From contig CM073590.1 in NCBI GenBank assembly GCA_037074705.1, forward strand, positions 89,954,947 through 90,018,946: 64,000 bases of DNA. The letters are read 5' to 3'. Origin of the DNA: Zhengitettix transpicula (taxonomy: Eukaryota; Arthropoda; Insecta; Orthoptera; Tetrigidae). Shown piece by piece: positions 35,201 to 46,437 of this stretch. The position numbers were made by a program, and so were the translations under genes. Below the pieces are notes generated by a model, which was not told the origin of the DNA, did not search any database, and saw only the letters and a program-made list of their open reading frames with translations. Within the stretch, counting starts at the first letter, position 1, and the number at the start of each line of letters is the position of its first letter.

Positions 35201-37925
35201 TGACTTGTGTGCAGTTTACCTGTGTGCACCAACTTCGAGTCAATACTCTCAAAAACGAAAAATTCCTTCAAAAAAGCAACAACGAACATACAGCAGTGTA
35301 CATAACACGCACCCACAGCTAGGTAACAATTAAATTTATCAAGACTGAACCATCAGTACTCCTCCACCCCACGCCCAACCGTCCACTTGTTGCATTTTTG
35401 GTGCCACAAGCTGTAATTAGTGAAAGGAAACACTATATTACTGAATTAATAAATATAAACATACACACATAATATGTACTTTAATGCTTTCCAAGTAAAA
35501 TAAATAAAACCTTGAAGTATTATATCAATATATCCGAAGAGAACTACGAGTTTCTTAAAGGTATCCAATGACTGTCTTCCTTACTGGGCGCATATCTTTA
35601 TATTGTAACCAAATATGTGGTCTATTTGCAAAAGTTATTATATTAATCAATCAAATATCGTATAGAAACCGTAATAGTTTTTAATTGGATGTTTCGTTTC
35701 ATAATTTTACAAATGCTTTTAAGAATTTTAACACTAATGATTCTTTAATTACGATTCTACTCATTTGCTACGATGAAACGGCAAAACATACAACAATGAC
35801 GCCCAGCCCGCAGACATAATTTGCAATTAGAGTATTGTTCCCCAATAGTTTTGTTTCCAATTTTAAGAATCATAAATAAAAATCAGGTAGACCCTGAACA
35901 TGAAACAAAATGAATGGCTCATTTTCGTTTGGCGTTAATCAAGAGATTAATGATGGGGTTCGCCATTGTAATGAAAATTGGTCCGATATTTTGTATAAAA
36001 AATTATTTAATTTCAGTGATAATTTAATTTTACCCGTAAAAATATGTACATCACTGGAATGAAACTATTTATAAAAATCTTTATGGGTATATATGGGAAG
36101 AATAATAGAGTGACGTCCTTTTTAAATAATTAGTTTCCTACGTAGACTTTCATACTTTTTACTCCTCACACCTTTGGTTGTAGTTTTCGTTCCTGCGACA
36201 TGAGATTCCAATAGTGTAGTAGGTTGTGATTTTCCCGGAAACCAACCTGATCGTTGAACACTTGCACTTGGACTTCGGTGCTTCCCTTCCGACAACTGCC
36301 TATCAACTCTGTCCAAATTCTATCAGAACGCTATGGTAATCTCAATCCTTTATCAAAAATTGTTTTTCCGAAACTATTTCACCATTAAAGCTCAAAAACT
36401 GTTAAGAAACTAATTTTACACTCTGGCGAGACTGTTTCTCATTTACTGTTGCGAAACTCATTTAAGACTTTTTCATAATTTTTTCGAAGACTACATCTAA
36501 ATTGATTTAAAAAAGGCTTAAATACTGCTTTAAAAGCTGTAATAACTCTTCTCTTTTAAACTATTTCCATTTTCTCCCAAAATTACATCTGTCTTCTCCA
36601 AAATCGACTTAAACACTTCTCTCCAAAACTAACATCTCCAAAACTGCAGTCAAACTGTCCAAAAACTATTCCATGATTTTCTTCTCTGCTCCTTTTCAAA
36701 ATCTCGTAGCTTCAAATTTTGCCTACTTCTTCTCTCCACTTCAAAATGTAATTTCCGATTTTCTTGAATTTTCCCTTCTTCAAATATAGTTCCCCCTTCC
36801 ACAGCTGCCACCCCTATCGCTTCACAGTTCTTCGGGGGAGTCTCTTTTTCACGTTACAATACATACAAGAATGCCATAAGCATATGGAAATATAACGTTC
36901 TTGTTTTTCTTGTGACGCTTGAAACACGATTGTTGACTTACAACCATATATTTGTTACTAGAAGTTTGCCTGACGATTCCCGGGTATTTCCATATCTCAA
37001 TTTTTTTAGACACGGAAAGAAAATCATTCTCTCTAATTTCTGGATCACTTTGAATATTTTATAGGCCCCACGGGAAGCATGACTTAACTGCCTCAAAACT
37101 GTCGCTGTTTACGTCAGCTACAAATAGAGATTAAATAATAAAATTTGACATGCGGAACAATTTTTTCGCCACCATCCTTCCCACGATAACGACGGAGGAT
37201 GAACTTCTACCTAAATGGTTAATTCTCCTCAGCGATCCCGGAAATTAAGGAATCAATAGTAACCTCGGCCATTGGTTACATAATATCATTAAAATTATAA
37301 AATGTAAGAGGTCTGTGTTAATAGTAGATAAATATATAGTCAAATAACACATAAAAATAAAATATCTGTATATCTCTAATTTACTTATACTAATTACTTA
37401 TTCTTGACTGTTATTCAGATATTTAATTATTAATTTAATTTTTTTATTAATATAATTAACTCCTCATCTCTGTATGTATGCTGAAGTGAACGTGGTATTA
37501 ATCGGCTTCTGGAACATCATAGATCATCACAGATACCCTGAAAATAATTGACTCGATATCTATCTCAACAATGTATTTACAAGTAGACGTTAGACTTATA
37601 CAAGACCGATTTGACATTATCAGTCTCAGCGATCAAGAAAACTATTTATTCGTCACGAATGTGAGGTGGTTTTTAAATTTCTTTAAATACAACCCCTGAC
37701 TTAAAATTTCCGAGAAATTGTAATATATATAATTCGAAACACCCTTTCTATAATAATATATAATAATTTCTATAATTAGGTTTCAATCTGCGTAGTTATT
37801 ATTCCAATATTTAAGTTGAAATGTAGATTTTTTCGTCTCCTACACCTTTACAAATATTCTCTAAATATCCGTTTGAACACAGTTTTCACGAGATGAGTTA
37901 AAAATATTTTGCAATTGCGGGAACA
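32230..37925. other. Long AT-rich stretch without recognised genes
   Basis: 5.7 kb in which I can support no gene. Exceptions to the AT-rich background: 33590-33830 and 34980-35400 are GC-richer without long frames, and 36400-36850 is strongly pyrimidine-rich on the plus strand with a loosely repeated ctccaaaact motif. A 64-codon minus frame at 36122-36316 has no recognisable domain. Confidence 0.4.
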
Positions 37926-38105
37926 ACTAAATTCGTTGGAGACACTCAAGTGCGAGTTGCTACACCATGCCGCTTATTCACCAGTGCTGGCCACCTCATA
38001 CTACCACCTTATTCGTCGATGATCCACGTGTTCGCTGATCAGCATTTCGATTCTTACGAAGACGTTTGAAAATTGCTTGATGAGTGGTTTGCCATGAATC
38101 CCCTT
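37926..38105 (+). pseudogene. mariner transposase C-terminal fragment
   Basis: Plus-strand frames read ELLHHAAYSPVLATSYYHLIRR, a frameshift, then MIHVFADQHFDSYEDV and LDEWFAM, matching the C-terminal end of mariner transposases (PHAAYSPDLAPSDYHLF...). The third catalytic aspartate position is tyrosine. It is inverted relative to the neighbouring mariner: 37926-38062 pairs with 38522-38645 at high identity apart from a 13-base difference. Confidence 0.75.
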
Positions 38106-38521
38106 ATAGAGAGAAATAATGCCACTCTTTGTAACAAAATTGTTTTTATAAGCTTATATACACACCGATCTATCTGAATCACCTGGATTGTCCTCGCTAA
38201 AAGATTCCAGACCAAATTTGCAAGTGAAGGGAGCTAATACATAAAAAATGCATGGAAATCAGCAGGTCCATTGTTTGTCATTGGAATTTCCAACAAGTAT
38301 TTACCATATTCTGGCATATAACTGAAATGTCAACTACTTCACTCATTTTTACTTTCCGTTGCAATATATCCTCCGTATGTGCTCCTCATTGTTTTTTTTC
38401 ATGCTTGTAAGGCATAAGTACCGATTTAGTTGAAATTACTCCCTACGGTGTATGCGAAACACACACATATATATACACTAGCTTAAATCCGTTTTTTTAT
38501 TCAGAAACTAATATGATTTTT
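38106..38521. other. Spacer between inverted mariner pieces
   Basis: AT-rich, with no mariner similarity that I can detect; a short (CA)/(TA) run lies at about 38461-38475. Confidence 0.4.
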
Positions 38522-39353
38522 TCTTCGTAAGAATCGAAATGCTGATCAGCGAACACGTGGATCATCGACGAATAAGGTGGTCAGCACTGGTGAATAAGCG
38601 GCATGGTGTAGCAACTCGCACTTGAGTGTCTCCAACCAATTTAGGAACCATTGTTGACGTGTGTGATGGTACGTTGTCGTGGAGGAAAATCGCATTGTCA
38701 TGTCTTTGATGATAATCCGGACTTTTTCACTAAGTGGACCGTTAAATTTTATCAGTTATTGGTGGTAGCGATGGGCATTGACAGCTTCACCAGGTTTTCA
38801 TAGTAGACGATACCCTGCTGATCTCACGCACAGCGTCGTCTTCCGGACGATGTTGTAGGTTGGAAGGGATCAATCCACGATTTTCTGCATTTTGGATTCT
38901 CTAAATATATCCACTTTTCTTCGCCAGTCACAATCAGATGCAGGAACGATTTTCTTTTGTCTGGCAAAGGAGATTTTGCATGTGTTTTGGCGTCGCTCCA
39001 TCTGCCTATCGTTCAATTCATACGACACCCATCTACCAATCCATTGAACAATTCCCATGGCACGTAGGTGCATGCAAATGGTTGGTTGAGAAACAACGAA
39101 TTTCTTGCCAAGCAGTTTTTGCGATTGGGTATCGTCCACGTGTAACTTTGCTTGCAATTGATGGTCACAACCTTGTTGGGCATATTTTTAAGCTTTCTGT
39201 CGCTCAGGTTGAAATTGTCGTCTTTGAACCGACGAAACCAATATCTGCACGTTGTTTCCGGTAAAGGACTGTCGGTATATGCCTAAAAAGTATTTGATGC
39301 GATTCGGCAGCCGCATTCTTCAAAATGAAGCAAAAAAGCAGAGCTTCACACAT
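38522..39353 (-). pseudogene. mariner transposase, decayed
   Basis: From 39353 downward on the minus strand: N-terminal helix-turn-helix start (EALLFCFILKNAAAESHQIL), the second HTH (VSQPTICMHLRAMG), the linker motif WVSYELNDRQMERR (canonical WVPHELND), and the region of the first catalytic aspartate, changed to SDCDWRRKVDIF. Beyond ~38870 stops and frameshifts accumulate, and the C-terminal end is at 38522-38645. It is too short and too broken to be active. Terminal inverted repeats were not identified. Confidence 0.85.
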
Positions 39354-39566
39354 AAAGTATTTTTTTAAAAAAAACGCATAGACATGTTTACCAAAGTAGA
39401 ATTGTATATTGTAATGTGAAATTGCTGATTCTGTGCACAAACTATTGTTGACAGATGACAAACTCAAAAAATAGAAGACCGTCTCTATAATAGCTTAATA
39501 TGATCACTTACGCCATCTTTAAGTAAACAGCGGATTTAAACTTATACCTCTAATTATATATAATAT
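39354..39566. other. 5' flank of the mariner remnant
   Basis: May contain the mariner untranslated leader and terminal repeat (gttgacagatgacaaactc near 39448), but no partner repeat was found. Confidence 0.3.
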
Positions 39567-40766
39567 TACTGCTGAAAGGGCAGTTTTGTAACGTGTTTAT
39601 TTAGGACTGGTCTTGAGAATCGGAACCGTGCATGTGCGTGTGGCTTTTCTCAAACATTTCTGTTAAGTGATGCATTGTTTCTGATGGATAGCCTGGACTG
39701 TCGGAGGGGCAGTTTTGTAATATGTTTATTTAGGACTGAATAGGACTGAGTATTTCTTCGTTTTGAAAAGCTGGGTGTGTGAGGGTGCAAAAAGATAAAT
39801 AGTCCTGTCTCGATTGTCGGCTTTTGGACATGACAGAGTAGTTAGCCATTTGCTGACTAAGGAACTGCAAATGCATAATATAAATCTCGGGATAATGGAA
39901 GAAACTGTCAACGGGCATTTGCGACGAAGTTTTGGAACAATGGGAAAAGGAAAACGCTGGGGGTATATAAGCGGGAGATAAGCTTTTGAGTGAGTTAGTT
40001 AATCTGCGACCACCGAAGATGGTAAATGTGTTTAAGAAGTCAGTCGTGCTGTGATCACCGAAGCTGGAGAATATGACTAAGAGAGACATCGTTTAAGGGA
40101 GGAGAATGTGTTATAAGTTGCAGTCAGCGAGAGAAATAGCCAAATATTCATCGATAAACATTTTGTATGCTGAAGTCTAATCTAGTCTAATCTCAAAATT
40201 AGACCACTGTCTTCGATTGTAGGAGACCAGGACACTGCATCTAGCGTCTAGTAGTCTTCAGAACGAGCAAGTGATATGTCCTTCGCGAACGGAGAATCAA
40301 CTTTTGTCGAACCAACAGTGTGTGTTAGAATCAGTGTTTAAAACGGCCAGTATATAAAGTGTGTGTGTATGAACGAGCCAAATTTTCCTGAGTAATCGTA
40401 AGTTAAAATTTCATGGTATTCATATATGTAAACCGAATTAAAAGATAAAGTCAGATATCGTTCTTTTCTTTTGTGTTGATAAAATAAACTCATTAAATTT
40501 AAAATCAATCTTGTAGAATAAGTTCGTAAATAATTAATTTCGTCTATGTCTAGACGAATAAATATTTCTTTTTAATTTAGAGCTAAATTTTGTGTTCTTT
40601 GATTATGGTTGAATGTTCTGCCGTTATCAAACCCAGTAAAGACCTTTCAGAGAATGAGATCCTTCTTATATTTGTTTAATTGTATCAGTGTTCAAAAATT
40701 AAAATTAAATTGTTTGTTGTTTATAAATATTAATATTTTTATTTAGACACACGTTAGTATATTATA
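39567..40766 (+). mobile_element. LTR of the ATAT-targeting family
   Basis: Homologous to 40778-41438 in reverse and to 7165-8059 (cctgtctcgattgt, gaactgca, gggataatgga, gataagcttttg). Its 3' half also carries gtcagatatcgttc and atcaaacccagtaaagacc, shared with 2918-4130, so it links the two LTR subfamilies. It lies between AT-rich ATAT flanks, but its ends have decayed (TACTG... and ...ATTATA), so boundaries are approximate. An internal direct repeat (gggcagttttgtaa-gtgtttatttaggactg) occurs at 39579 and 39706. Confidence 0.7.
39964..39970 (+). promoter_or_regulatory. TATA box in LTR
   Basis: TATATAA in gggggtatataagcggg, at the same relative position as the minus-strand box at 41009-41015 in the partner LTR. 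Confidence 0.55.
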
Positions 40767-40777
40767 TATATATATAT

Positions 40778-41435
40778 TGTAAGAATCAAATAAGGTAGGC
40801 TTTTATATGAACAATTATCAACTTTAAAACAAACAAAATTTATTTAACAAAACTTGAAACACTTATACAATTTTAAAAACATATCTCAATCTCTCAAAGG
40901 TCATTCTTCGGTGGTCGCCGAATAACTAACTAACAAATCCTCCAGTCTCGGTGTTCACCGTACGACTCACTAACTCTAACTAACTTCACCCAAAAGCTTA
41001 TTACTCCCTTATATACTACCAGTCTCTTCCTTTTTCCATTGTTCCAAAACTTGACAGTTTCCTCCATTATCCCGCGATTTATATTATGCAGCTGCAGTTC
41101 CTTAGTTAGCAAATAGCTAACTACTCTATCTTGTCACAAAGCCCACAATCGAGACAGGACAATTTATCCTTTTGCACCCTCACACACCCAGCTTTTCAAA
41201 ACGAAGAAATACTCTGTCCTACTCAGTCCTAAATAAACACACTACAAAACTGCCCTCCGACAGTCCAGGCTATCTATCAGAAACAATGCCTCCCTTAACA
41301 GATTTAGTTTGCGACAGGCCACCCGCACGTGCACTGCTCCGAATTTTCAAGACCAGTCCTAAATAGACACGCTACAAAATTCCCTCCGACAGTCCAGACC
41401 ATTAATCAGAAACAATTCCTCAATTACCAGGCATT

Positions 41436-41438
<3 letters not shown>
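40778..41438 (-). mobile_element. Solo LTR of the ATAT-targeting family
   Basis: Plus-strand ends TGTAAGAATC and GGCATTACA, flanked by ATAT at 40774-40777 and 41439-41442 within AT runs. On the minus strand it aligns with 39567-40766, but is shorter because the downstream half differs. It contains two copies of the internal ggactgtcggaggg/gtttatttaggactg block. It abuts the plus-oriented LTR with only ~10 bp of AT sequence between them. Confidence 0.85.
41009..41015 (-). promoter_or_regulatory. TATA box in LTR
   Basis: TATATAA on the minus strand in gtagtatataagggag, matching the TATA position of the plus-oriented copy. Confidence 0.55.
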
Positions 41439-41486
<48 letters not shown>

Positions 41487-41495
41487 GTGTGTGTG
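41439..41495. repeat. (AT)n followed by (GT)n microsatellite
   Basis: About 46 bp of AT repeat next to the LTR end, then a short GT run. Confidence 0.9.
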
Positions 41496-41779
41496 TATTG
41501 TTGTATTTGGAATAAATGCAACCAATTATAACTTGAATAAAAAGATTTAATATTTTATATTAATTGAAACAAACAATTTATAATCATTTTCGGCTTTATT
41601 ATTCGTGTTAAAGAGGGGAGGTAAATAATTCTAGATAAGGTGCGTGTTTTTCTCCGTTTTATGTCGAAATTAAACGGGTTGAAATAATCTTAATTTAACG
41701 TGCATTGTAATTTTGTAATTAAAGCACGGAAACAAAGGGGGCGGCATTACATTCCATGTGAGTGCACAAACTGAGAAAA

Positions 41780-42130
41780 CACCTGGACCATAGATTGCTC
41801 GGTAGAGCTCTCTGTGGATGAAATTCCATCAGTTTCCGGCTTATTCTGGCAGCTGCTACCGCATCACGTACAATGTTCAATTACCTGCACATACAGATTC
41901 TTGCTCGTAATGCATGTATTACCTGGCACTTTATGGAATTTTATAATTAAATGGTGTTTTGTAGCGTGCGGGATGCATCTTCACCACCCACGGCAACTCT
42001 GCCATAAAACTGCTAACAACCTCCCCCATCAGGGCTAACTCTAACAAACCGCTCACAGTTCGCAATTATATTATGCAAATAATTCCTGGCAACTTTATCG
42101 ACCTCTACGAGTGCTACTGGTAGAGCATTG
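41780..42130. promoter_or_regulatory. Candidate conserved non-coding element with POU octamer
   Basis: A compositionally balanced, repeat-free 350-bp patch without a useful open frame. It contains a perfect octamer ATGCAAAT inside ttatgcaaataatt near 42073-42086, several TAAT-type homeodomain sites and a TTTATGG motif. These features suggest an enhancer; this is inference from motifs only. Confidence 0.25.
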
Positions 42131-43784
42131 CCATATTTCTCCTTTATTCTGCCGCTGAAAATAAATGCTTTCCGCACTAAAATGTAATACTTTCTCTCGT
42201 TTTAAAAGTTGTTTTAGTGCAACCCCATAAAATTTAATCGCTTGAATATGTCATAACGAAACTGTTGCAGGTCCATTGACAATAAGTCAAAATTACGTTT
42301 CCCGCTCTCATATAATAAAAACAGATATGCATTTTTATGTATATTCGACTTTCTATTAAATTATAATTTCTCTATTAGGCCAACGGCAGGTTAATAGCTG
42401 ACATACTACAAATAATGAAACAACGCATTTTCAAACCTAATAGACTGCGAGAGAAAAACTAATAAAATCTCTAGCCTGAATTATATAGTAATTAATCACA
42501 AAAAGGCCTTGATTTTCAATTCTGTTGACAAATCTTTGTTTTTGTCTGATGTATCTCATCATACCGATAACTACGTATTCAAAATATGAACAGCCAATTA
42601 TTATCCATTTAATTTACTTGTCAAATTCACTAATCTGAAAAATAATTATTTATAATAATAACTAAAATTTTGGCTCACAAAAAACCAATACTAACAATTT
42701 TATTGTTGTATCATATTATGCTTGTTTATCTACAAAATTTAAAATGTTATTCAAAACACTTAATATCTCTAAAGTTTTTAAATCTTTTAATTATGTCTTA
42801 TTTTGTAAAGAAACATGGATTGTCTTAATACTATAGATCTCCATAATGTTTTTTATAAAATTATTTGCAATAATTAATCATTTTGTTATACCTACCAGTC
42901 CAAATGATCTTTGTTAACTAAAATTAAGGAACACTTCCACATTATAAAAATTCCAGTACTACAAAACATTTTTTGGATCATAATCATTCTTTCAATTTTT
43001 AAAATACCGTTATTCTAGATAAGGAAACTAATTTTAATAAAAGAATAATCTCAGTACTGTTCCACGTAAAATCCAACAAGTTAAACAGAACACGTTTAAT
43101 TTAAACTGTATTTGTGATGGCTTATTAAATAATCTTTGTTAAGTTATATCTTTTATTCATATTCTTTGCAATGCGTTGTAACTTTGGTTTATTCTTCAGT
43201 TTGACCTAAACGTCTACATATCTATAAGTTATATTTTACAAAATTAATATGTTATAGGGTTCAATAATTACTTGTGTTACAATTGTATAAAGTTATTTCT
43301 TCTGAGTCGAATTTCAAAACATCTTCTGTTACATTCCGTAACATTTCTTAAGTATATGGCTGTTTTAATAGTATATGTATTTAGTTGGTTTTATATTTGT
43401 AGAAGTTATACTAACCAAATACGCCTTTCGAAACCACTTAATGAGCCCCATTTTCAGAAATAACTAATACAACAGTATCATAATTCCTGCAGTAAATTGC
43501 AAATCGGAGTTTTGGCTGTGTTCAAAATCAATTCCGAATCAAAGAGATTTACAGTGTTTCTACTGATGTTTTCTGTGTATAATATCAACCCCTTACATCA
43601 CGGGACAGGAGCACCCTTAGGGTCAAAATTCTCCATAAATTTAAACGAAAATTATAGCTGGAATCTTCAACATAAGTGAAATTGTGGAGCGTGTCGTTTT
43701 TGAGTAATAGAAGACATTCACTGGTAAGTGGTAGAAATTGAGCAGTGTCTGCCTAAAGTCGTCTAATATTTGAAGAAGTTGCGG
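42131..43784. other. AT-rich non-coding DNA
   Basis: No gene or repeat recognised over ~1.6 kb. Confidence 0.4.
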
Positions 43785-43965
43785 CGTAAGTCAAGAATGG
43801 ACACTTGCTTCCTCAATCATGACTACGCTTCAGCTTACCTTGCCAAAGACTGCACTGATTATTTGGCCACTTCAGGACAGAAACTTCTTGAGTTCCTTCC
43901 GTACAGTCCAGACTTTTCTCCATGTGACTTTGAACTGTTCCCGTACGTGAAAATGAAGCTAACAG
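43785..43965 (+). pseudogene. mariner-family transposase catalytic fragment (D34D)
   Basis: The frame at 43770-44063 contains LNHDYASAYLAKD and, exactly 34 residues after its aspartate, the aspartate of PYSPDFSPCDFELFP, followed by YVKMKL. This D34D spacing and the YSPD-CDF block are diagnostic of mariner transposases. Only the second half of the catalytic core remains; the flanks on both sides are unrelated or decayed. It is a different copy from the one at 38522, judging by its sequence. Confidence 0.8.
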
Positions 43966-44389
43966 TAATTCTGCTTTCCACTGATAACGGCTCTCAAAGG
44001 GCTTGGGACAACGAGTGTGCCGTACTAGGCAGAATTAGTTTAGGAGGATGGTATTGCATGTAACTAAAATTTCTCTGAAAAATTTATAACCCATATTGAA
44101 AAACTTTCCTATTACCCTTTGCTTGAATGTTCCGCATATGATCATAAACACGTGAAGCAATTCCAAATTAACTGGGTAAAAAACACTACGGTGGTAAAAC
44201 CACCAGCACGTCAAAGGTTGCATTCAAAACAATGCGAAAACGACTGAGGTTGGTGTCGAATACACGGTTGTGGAACTGTCATTCACCATGTCGGTTAAGT
44301 TTAAGTTAGGGCCCCTTCGACCTACAGGCGTGAGTGATGGTTAGGTGTGATAAAGGAAAATGTTGAAAAACGGCCATAATTATTTTATA

Positions 44390-44616
44390 ATGTATTGTTT
44401 TGCGTGTTACAAAAATTAATCGTGCCATTCACGATTCCGGTTGTCACATGTTTCAAAACAGACTGCCTTGTTCTCTCGTCCAAGCTGTCAACCTAAAAAA
44501 CAGCCGAAAGTAATACGTCTCCACACTTTTACACACCGCTGACTATTGTATACAATACCTGGGTCATAATTATTGCGTCAACAATACAAATATTAAAGAA
44601 AAATCATTTCATTACA
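44390..44616 (-). repeat. Dispersed repeat shared with 12055-12264
   Basis: Contains acctgggtcataattattgcgtcaacaatacaaa and ends TTTCATTACA, aligning with the 12-kb copy. The end is TGTAATGAAA on the minus strand, like the starts of the LTR family. It may be the 5' tip of a minus-oriented LTR. A Jockey element begins shortly afterwards. Confidence 0.5.
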
Positions 44617-44639
44617 CATATGTAGTCACCACAACATAT

Positions 44640-44881
44640 AGTTGCTACCAGAGCAACATCGTAGCTTCCTGGTGTAGGACTTCCTTAGTGGATCTAGTCT
44701 TTGTCCAGCAAGTAACCAGCGTTCCGCAGTTGGATTCTCTCTCGGGCTCTGTCCGAGAAGTCGCCAACTAACAGCCTTTCCTAAGGCTATATTTGGGTAG
44801 TACCCAAAGCTACTCCTTGTTTTTATTTTAATAACTTGTGTTAATTGTCCTAGGGTTTCAGTAGTTCTTACAGGCAGCGAC
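44640..44881 (+). other. Probable 5' untranslated region of the Jockey element
   Basis: A GC-richer, non-repetitive leader directly upstream of the ORF1 start codon. The exact start of the element and a target duplication were not found. Confidence 0.4.
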
Positions 44882-46212
44882 ATGGCGCCAGTTACCCGTA
44901 CGGGTACTGCTGGCAAAGCCACCAGCAGCGGAGCGACTAGGCCTGTCGCTGATAGGCCTCGCCGCCCGCCGCTGGCCCAGGAGAGGACACCGCAGCAGCC
45001 GACGCAGAAGCCGCCGACCCCGAAATCGCCGACTCCGAAGCCGTCAACACACCAGCTACCGATCGCTCAGCCTTCGACGAACAGCGAGGCGTTCGTCAAC
45101 GTGAAGAAGGGGGCCAAGCAGCCGAAATCGGTTGTCAGGGAGGAAGTTGCTACCAGCAACAACTTCTCTGTCCTGGAGACGGCTGCTCAGCAACCTCACG
45201 AGGAAATCCTGCAGAGGACAAAGGGTTTTAGTATCCCGCCCATTGTTGTCAGGGTCAATGGGCAATTCCATACCTTTACCCGAGATATCGGGAAACTCTG
45301 CAAATCCAAGCCTGAAATAAAACTCGTTTCAGGAGGTGTGAGGATTAAGACGCGGTCATCGGAGGACTACGTCGCCGTCTTCAAGGAGGTGTCTGCCCGG
45401 AAGATAGAATACCATACTCACTCCGCCCTCAAGAACTTGAAGATGGTCGTCCGAGGACTCCCGCTGGAGACTCCAACCGACGATATCAAGGAGGAACTCC
45501 ACAAGCTTGCGTTCGACGTGAAGTCGGTGCATCGGCTGTCCCACCCGAGGACTAAGGAGCCGATGCCCTATTTCTTCTGGTGGTCCAGAGCAAGCCACAG
45601 AACGTGGCTTTGTATCAGCTGGACTCGCTGTTCAATTTAAAAATTACAGTGGAGAAGCTCCGGGCTAGCCGGGGACCTGCCCAGTGCTTTAACTGCCAGC
45701 GATTTGGGCACTTGTCTGGAGACTGCACTGTGCCTAAGACCGAGGACCGTGCGGAGTTAAGTGCGGGAACTGCGGCCAGTCCGGGCATACCGTTAACTAG
45801 AAGGTATGCCCTAATTACAAGTCCTACTTAAAAATGTTGCAGGAGAAGAAGAAACCTGCGACAGCACCGACGAAGAAAATCAGCGACAGCGTCTCCTTCG
45901 CTGACGTCCTCCGAGGAGGAAAGCAGAAGCCTGCGGAACCTAGAGAGGCCCGTCCACTGCCGCCGCCGCCAGCTGTCTTCCGGGACCAAGAGCCGGCGCA
46001 GAACCCCGCACCCGAGACAGAAGCCACTGGAGACGCTAGCTGGCTTTCACGAAATCATGGCCGATTTCCGAAAGGAAATGCAGTCCATGATCACGCAAGT
46101 AACAATGATGGATGCACAAATGTTTAGCCAGATGTTTCAAGCAATGATGGGGAAACCCACAGCCAACGGAGGACCAACTGCGGAGCCAATTTATGGGTTT
46201 TCATATCCGTAA
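44882..46212 (+). pseudogene. Jockey-type non-LTR retrotransposon ORF1 (gag-like), frameshifted
   Basis: The frame starts at ATG 44882 with a proline-rich N-terminus (TPQQPTQKPPTPKSPTPKPS), then a PRE_C2HC-like region (KNLKMVVRGLPLETPTDDIKEEL, residues ~187-210). A frame change near 45577 leads to the first CCHC knuckle (CFNCQRFGHLSGDC) around 45690. A second frame change near 45740-45760 leads to a second knuckle (CGNCGQSGH) with an in-frame TAG after it, and the last frame continues to a stop near 46212. ORF1 of this family binds RNA in the retrotransposition particle. Two frameshifts and a stop make it non-functional. The end overlaps the ORF2 start at 46193, as is usual for Jockey elements. 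Confidence 0.85.
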
Positions 46213-46315
46213 GTTGTGCTTCTGCATGTGGAATGCCAATGGCATCTTCAGACAGACTGACGAATTCAGACAGTTCTTGACTAACCACAATATCGAAGTT
46301 TGTTCTGTTTCAGAA
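46193..46315 (+). pseudogene. Jockey ORF2, start of endonuclease domain only
   Basis: Begins MGFHIRKLCFCMWNANGI and continues to HNIEVCSVSE, matching the opening WNANGI/ISE blocks of the apurinic-type endonuclease of Jockey ORF2. After ~46315 the similarity stops, and an unrelated ~120-bp segment (46316-46437) leads into the inverted repeat. The rest of the endonuclease and the first RT blocks are missing. Confidence 0.75.
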
Positions 46316-46437
46316 GCCGGGAAAGGACCGAAGGAAGCCGAGCAACTATTGGCCGATCTCCCTGCTGCCGACGCTCTCGAAAGTCTTCGAGAAGCTGTTT
46401 CTGGTAAGACTACAGGTTGAGCTAGACGATCTGAAAC

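Noticed and set aside
38938..39264. 108-codon plus-strand frame
   Set aside because: Opposite strand of the decayed mariner transposase.
39730..40089. 119-codon open frame, minus strand
   Set aside because: Antisense to the LTR at 39567-40766; no recognisable protein features.
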